Assembly (NCBI GenBank): GCA_947498935.1
Contig: CANMMM010000014.1
Location: 1-64,000 of the forward strand
Origin: an uncultured Aquimarina sp.
Lineage (GTDB): Bacteria > Bacteroidota > Bacteroidia > Flavobacteriales > Flavobacteriaceae
Length of the DNA: 64,000 bases
Reading direction: 5' to 3'
Part shown: positions 60,292 to 64,000 of the stretch, piece after piece
How positions within the stretch are numbered: the stretch's first letter is position 1
How the letters are laid out: every line of letters begins with the position of its first letter
The notes under the pieces: model-generated
The model's database searches: none
Told to the model about the DNA's origin: nothing
The model's input: the letters and a program-made list of their open reading frames with translations, nothing else
Program-made: the position numbers and the translations under genes

Positions 60292-61591
60292 GTTACCACT
60301 AATTATCAAAAGAGAATTCTTATCTCGTGTTCGGAACAGAACCTTTATCGTCATGACGTTTTTGAGTCCCTTAATTGTGGTAGTCATGATTACACTCATC
60401 GCTTGGTTGGCTACACTGAATGAGGATGCTGTAAAGAAAATCGCTATTGTAGATGAAACAGGGATGTTTGTACAAGATTTTGAGGATACAGAAGGTGTGG
60501 CGTATGCAGATTATACAGCCATGACATTGCCTGTAGCGAAAGAGGCGGTTGTGGCAGAGGAACTCTATGCCTTATTGTATATTCCGAAAACGGCATCTAC
60601 AACAGAGCTGACCACGGCGGTGCGATTATTTGCAGAAGAATCTCCGAGTTACGGCGTATTACGACAGCTAGAGGATCGTATGAATGAGCGACTGACAGCA
60701 CAAAATTACCAAGCAATAGGCTTGGATGCCACGCAAATAAAAGCAGCACAGCAGGAGATCGCGATTCGGATAGAGGATTTTGCAGGAGAGCAGACATCGA
60801 AAATGGCAAATTATATTAAGATGGGGTTTGGTGCGCTGGCAGGTTATTTATTAATGATGTTCATCGTTATATATGGTAATATGGTCATGCGATCGGTCAT
60901 CGAAGAAAAAACCAATCGCATTATAGAAATTATTATTTCTTCTGTAAAGCCGATGCAGCTCATGCTAGGTAAAATCGTAGGGACTTCCTTTGCTGGTATT
61001 CTTCAGTTTTTGATATGGGTGTTATTAGGTACTGTGCTGTTAATAGTAGGTACTTTGGTATTTGGAACCACGCCAGAGCCTACAGTTATTGATCCCGCCA
61101 TGGCGATGTCAGAAGCTACACCAAATATAAAAAATGAAATCATCGCATTTATAGCCGAAGTGAATAAGCTACCATTAGGTACATTGGTGACTGCTTTTTT
61201 TATCTATTTTGTCGGAGGGTATTTTTTATACAGTTCGATTTATGCGGCTATAGGTGCTGCGGTAGATAATGAGACAGATTCCCAGCAATTCATGTTGCCT
61301 ATTTTATTTCCATTGATATTAGGCGTGTATATCGGATTTTTTGTAGTGATCGAAAATCCACATGGTACTGTGGCTACGCTCTTTTCGATGCTACCACTGA
61401 CTTCGCCCATAGTCATGCTGATGCGTATTCCATTTGGAGTGCCTATATGGCAGGTTGTAGTATCTATACTGATATTGATAGGAAGTATTATATTTATGGT
61501 ATGGTTGGCTAGCAAAATATACAGAATAGGTATTCTGATGTATGGTAAGAAACCAACGTATAAGGAACTCTTTAAATGGTTGAAGTATTAA
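60284..61591 (+). CDS. ABC-2 type permease (NatB-like)
   Basis: 435 residues from ATG 60284 (MSKLPLIIKREFLSRVRNRTF); an in-frame ATG at 60233 would overlap the ATPase gene by 59 bp and adds a poor N-terminus, so I prefer 60284. One N-terminal helix, a periplasmic domain of about 140 residues, then five to six helices, with the NatB hallmark RSVIEEKTNRIIEIIISSVKP. It forms an exporter with the preceding ATPase. Confidence 0.92.
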   Translation: MSKLPLIIKREFLSRVRNRTFIVMTFLSPLIVVVMITLIAWLATLNEDAVKKIAIVDETGMFVQDFEDTEGVAYADYTAMTLPVAKEAVVAEELYALLYIPKTASTTELTTAVRLFAEESPSYGVLRQLEDRMNERLTAQNYQAIGLDATQIKAAQQEIAIRIEDFAGEQTSKMANYIKMGFGALAGYLLMMFIVIYGNMVMRSVIEEKTNRIIEIIISSVKPMQLMLGKIVGTSFAGILQFLIWVLLGTVLLIVGTLVFGTTPEPTVIDPAMAMSEATPNIKNEIIAFIAEVNKLPLGTLVTAFFIYFVGGYFLYSSIYAAIGAAVDNETDSQQFMLPILFPLILGVYIGFFVVIENPHGTVATLFSMLPLTSPIVMLMRIPFGVPIWQVVVSILILIGSIIFMVWLASKIYRIGILMYGKKPTYKELFKWLKY

Positions 61592-61595
61592 TACT

Positions 61596-62492
61596 ATGGG
61601 GCAAGAAAATATAAGTGATCAGGTAGAAGAAGTGATCAAGGAAAATGTATGGGGCGCTGTACAGGCATTTTTAGATTTCGAAATTTTTCATTTCGGCACG
61701 GATGAGCATCCTATTGTACTTAATGTAGGTTTGCTGCTATTTGTGATCATTATTTTTGTATTTACTACCGTGTTTCTTCGGTTCCTAAAGCGAGTAGTTA
61801 CAGCAAAGTTGCAGCATCAAGATCGGCTTAAATTCGAGTCTGTATTCTCTTTTTCTAAATATTTTATCTATGTCATAGTTATCCTAATCGCATTGGATAG
61901 TATCGGATTTAATATCACCGCTATTTTTGCAGCTTCTGCGGCATTGTTGGTAGGTGTGGGATTGGCATTACAGACATTGATACAGGATGTGATTTCGGGT
62001 ATCTTTATCTTAATTGATCAAACGGTGCATGTAGGTGATGTGATCGAAATTGATGGAAAGGTAGGCCGTGTAGATGAAATAAAACTAAGAACCACCAGAG
62101 CAGTGACGATTGATAATAAGGTGCTCGTGATTCCGAATCATAAATACCTGACCTCTACTTTGTATAACTGGACACAAAACGGGTCTATTACCAGAGAATC
62201 CGTACAGATAGGAGTTGCCTATGGCAGTGATGTGCAATTGGTGAAAAATATACTCTTGCAGATCGCTATGGATAATGACAAAATATTGAAAACACCTGAA
62301 CCATTGGTATTGTTTCAGGATTTTGGAGGGAGTTCGTTGGATTTTGAATTGATTTTTACGATGAATGATTCGTTTATGGCAGCAATTCCGAAAAGTGAAA
62401 TCCGTTTCGAAATCGATAAACAATTTAGAGCACATAATATATCCATTCCTTTTCCACAACGTGAGGTTACTATTATCAATCCTGATAAGTAA
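61596..62492 (+). CDS. MscS-family mechanosensitive channel
   Basis: 298 residues. A polar N-terminus, membrane helices at about 47-70 and 85-105, and the pore-lining third helix (about 107-140, NITAIFAASAALLVGVGLAL). The beta domain follows with GDVIEIDGKVGRVDEIKLRTT. A tension-gated channel that releases solutes on hypo-osmotic shock. It begins 4 bp after the permease gene, so it is read with the ABC exporter. Confidence 0.94.
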   Translation: MGQENISDQVEEVIKENVWGAVQAFLDFEIFHFGTDEHPIVLNVGLLLFVIIIFVFTTVFLRFLKRVVTAKLQHQDRLKFESVFSFSKYFIYVIVILIALDSIGFNITAIFAASAALLVGVGLALQTLIQDVISGIFILIDQTVHVGDVIEIDGKVGRVDEIKLRTTRAVTIDNKVLVIPNHKYLTSTLYNWTQNGSITRESVQIGVAYGSDVQLVKNILLQIAMDNDKILKTPEPLVLFQDFGGSSLDFELIFTMNDSFMAAIPKSEIRFEIDKQFRAHNISIPFPQREVTIINPDK

Positions 62493-62610
62493 TTAGTTGT
62501 GAGTCAGTATGGTTTGTAGAGAGGCATCTGTAGATAAAGAATCCGCATCTAAAAATGGCATAAAAGATGTATAGCATAGCAAGTATAGTGCATAAAAAAT
62601 TATAAAAAGC

Positions 62611-63774
62611 ATGGCAAAAATATTAGTAGTAGAAGACGAAGCAGCGATTAGGAGGGTATTGGTAAAGATATTGTCTGAAGAAAGTGATACATACGAGGTG
62701 TTCGAAGCAGAAGATGGATTGATAGCGGTGGATATGATCAAAAAAGAAGATTTTGATTTAGTGCTATGCGATATAAAGATGCCTAAGATGGATGGTGTAG
62801 AAGTGTTAGAAGCGGTAAAAAAGATCAAACCAGAAATTCCGATGGTCATGATCTCTGGTCATGGAGATTTAGATACAGCGGTCAATACGATGCGCTTAGG
62901 AGCATTTGACTATATTTCTAAACCGCCAGACCTAAATCGATTACTTAATACGGTGCGTAATGCGCTAGATCGCAAGGAATTAGTGGTAGAGAATAAACGA
63001 TTAAAGAAGAAGGTGTCTAAAAATTATGAGATGGTCGGTACTTCCGAAGCTATTTCAGACATCAAAACCATCATCGAAAAGGTAGCGCCTACAGATGCTA
63101 GGGTGTTGATCACAGGGCCTAATGGAACAGGAAAAGAACTAGTAGCGCATTGGATCCATCAGAAAAGCGAACGTTCTAAAGGGAATATGATCGAGGTGAA
63201 TTGTGCAGCGATCCCTGGAGAATTGATCGAAAGTGAGCTTTTTGGGCATGTAAAAGGTGCTTTTACCTCGGCAAATAAGGATAGAGCAGGAAAGTTTGAA
63301 GCTGCTAATGGAGGTACGATATTCTTAGATGAGATAGGAGATATGAGTCTTTCTGCTCAGGCAAAAGTGCTCAGAGCCTTGCAAGAAAATAAAATTCAGC
63401 GCGTAGGAAGCGATAAGGATATTAAGGTAAATGTACGTGTGGTTGCTGCGACGAATAAGGATCTACAAAAAGAAATTGCAGATAATAAATTTAGAGAAGA
63501 TTTATACCATCGACTGGCAGTGATATTGATTAAAGTGCCTGCACTAAATGATAGACGAGAGGATATTCCGCTATTGGTAGACTTTTTTACGAAGAAGATC
63601 GCTGGCGAACAGGGGTCTCCTGTAAAGACATTTTCAGAAAAGGCTATCAAGCAGTTACAGCAATACGACTGGACAGGAAATATCAGAGAGTTACGCAATG
63701 TGGTAGAGCGCTTAATTATCTTAGGAGGTAAAGAGGTGAGCGAAGCAGATGTTAAACTTTTTGCGAGTAAGTAA
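62611..63774 (+). CDS. Sigma-54-type (NtrC-family) response regulator lacking a DNA-binding domain
   Basis: 387 residues. The receiver domain (1-120) has phosphoacceptor D54 (LCDIKMP) and conserved K104. The AAA+ domain (about 140-370) has Walker A GPNGTGKE (169-176), where most members have GESGTGKE, and Walker [12 protein letters not shown]. The loop that touches sigma-54 reads G216-A-F-T-S-A221 instead of GAFTGA. The chain stops at residue 387, where Fis-type helix-turn-helix domains normally begin, so no DNA-binding part exists; the stop codon is followed by non-coding sequence. It may act from solution or through partners. No histidine kinase gene is adjacent. Confidence 0.9.
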   Translation: MAKILVVEDEAAIRRVLVKILSEESDTYEVFEAEDGLIAVDMIKKEDFDLVLCDIKMPKMDGVEVLEAVKKIKPEIPMVMISGHGDLDTAVNTMRLGAFDYISKPPDLNRLLNTVRNALDRKELVVENKRLKKKVSKNYEMVGTSEAISDIKTIIEKVAPTDARVLITGPNGTGKELVAHWIHQKSERSKGNMIEVNCAAIPGELIESELFGHVKGAFTSANKDRAGKFEAANGGTIFLDEIGDMSLSAQAKVLRALQENKIQRVGSDKDIKVNVRVVAATNKDLQKEIADNKFREDLYHRLAVILIKVPALNDRREDIPLLVDFFTKKIAGEQGSPVKTFSEKAIKQLQQYDWTGNIRELRNVVERLIILGGKEVSEADVKLFASK

Positions 63775-63828
63775 GTACCTGCTAGGATTAGCGACTTATC
63801 ACATGTTAGATTGTATGCCCCTTTATAT

Positions 63829-64000
63829 ATGAAGAAGATTATATGTATGGTGAGTGGGTTTTTGATGCTCACGAATGTAATGGCCCAGTATGATCCTGGT
63901 GCTGTGAATTATGGATTGGTAGGTGTAAAAAACCTATCCATTGCAGGAGAGCTAGGTATAGGTGCTAGAATAGAATATGCACATAACTGCTATACGACTT
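63829..64000 (+). CDS. Secreted protein, 5' part only (runs off the window)
   Basis: 57 codons are visible from ATG 63829. The signal peptide ends at about VMAQ (residue 20); the mature part begins YDPGAVNYGLVGVKNLSIAG. No family can be named from this fragment; the Gly-rich alternating pattern at the end hints at an outer-membrane beta barrel. Confidence 0.55.
   Translation, partial: MKKIICMVSGFLMLTNVMAQYDPGAVNYGLVGVKNLSIAGELGIGARIEYAHNCYTT

Noticed and set aside
1..64000. tRNA, rRNA, CRISPR arrays, integrase or transposase genes
   Set aside because: Looked for on both strands; no cloverleaf with a TTCGA-type T loop, no regularly spaced repeat-spacer pattern and no recognisable transposase or integrase protein was seen. 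The A, B and C repeats are dispersed and not array-like.

Overview
The window reads as chromosome from a marine-type Flavobacteriaceae bacterium (Bacteroidota). The evidence is: A+T-rich DNA; -7 boxes of the form TAnnTTTG with a clear TTTG-N18-TATTTTTG promoter; secreted proteins with type IX secretion (T9SS) C-terminal sorting domains; clade-typical small proteins (DUF4295 behind L33, DUF2795); a long SecA without the C-terminal zinc motif; and a DnaJ with only two of four zinc motifs. No rRNA, tRNA, CRISPR array, transposase or integrase gene was seen.

Layout. 0.2-10.9 kb: an M23-like peptidase, a secreted GH26-like protein, SecA, a DUF2795 protein, a cobalamin adenosyltransferase with a tiny membrane protein, RecR, a family 2 glycosyltransferase and a 2-oxoacid dehydrogenase E2. 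11.3-12.7 kb: small unassigned genes, one probably frameshifted. 12.7-17.6 kb: a TroA/MntABC-type metal ABC transporter whose two permeases carry cytoplasmic winged-helix tails, facing a DtxR/MntR-type regulator. 17.7-20.7 kb: DnaQ-like nuclease, fumarylacetoacetase-family hydrolase, lone Hpt protein and CinA in one tight operon. 22.0-25.5 kb: L28, L33, DUF4295, FtsY and a lipoprotein amidase. 26.6-31.3 kb: CoaD, Ddl, a PASTA protein, RluD, a cold-shock protein and YaaA. 31.5-34.5 kb: a complete TRAP transporter. 34.8-39.3 kb: a three-gene, overlapping SGNH-SGNH-MBOAT operon that looks like an envelope or exopolysaccharide O-acylation machine. 39.4-51.4 kb: a DNA-glycosylase-like protein, MFS exporter, DUF1684 protein, porin, P-II protein, CrcB, an SRPBCC protein, a MazG-like pyrophosphohydrolase, a branched-chain aminotransferase, DUF4920, MnmD-like methyltransferase and a TIGR01777 epimerase. 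51.6-57.5 kb: a 1042-residue T9SS-exported GH26-like protein with cysteine-rich repeats, YceI, GrpE and DnaJ. 58.0-64.0 kb: a DUF418-like membrane protein, a NatAB-type ABC exporter, MscS, a sigma-54-type response regulator lacking its DNA-binding domain, and the start of another secreted protein.

The most unusual structure is non-coding. Nine copies of an approximately 87 bp G+C-richer repeat (family A) sit near gene 3' ends and alternate strictly in orientation along the whole window. Their central hairpin changes sequence while keeping pairing. A second, approximately 160 bp family (B) with terminal inverted repeats behaves like a MITE; one copy lies inside an A copy. A third, shorter element with inverted ends (C) abuts another A copy. 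An inverted A pair brackets the TRAP operon, and another brackets the small-gene island at 11.3-12.2 kb.
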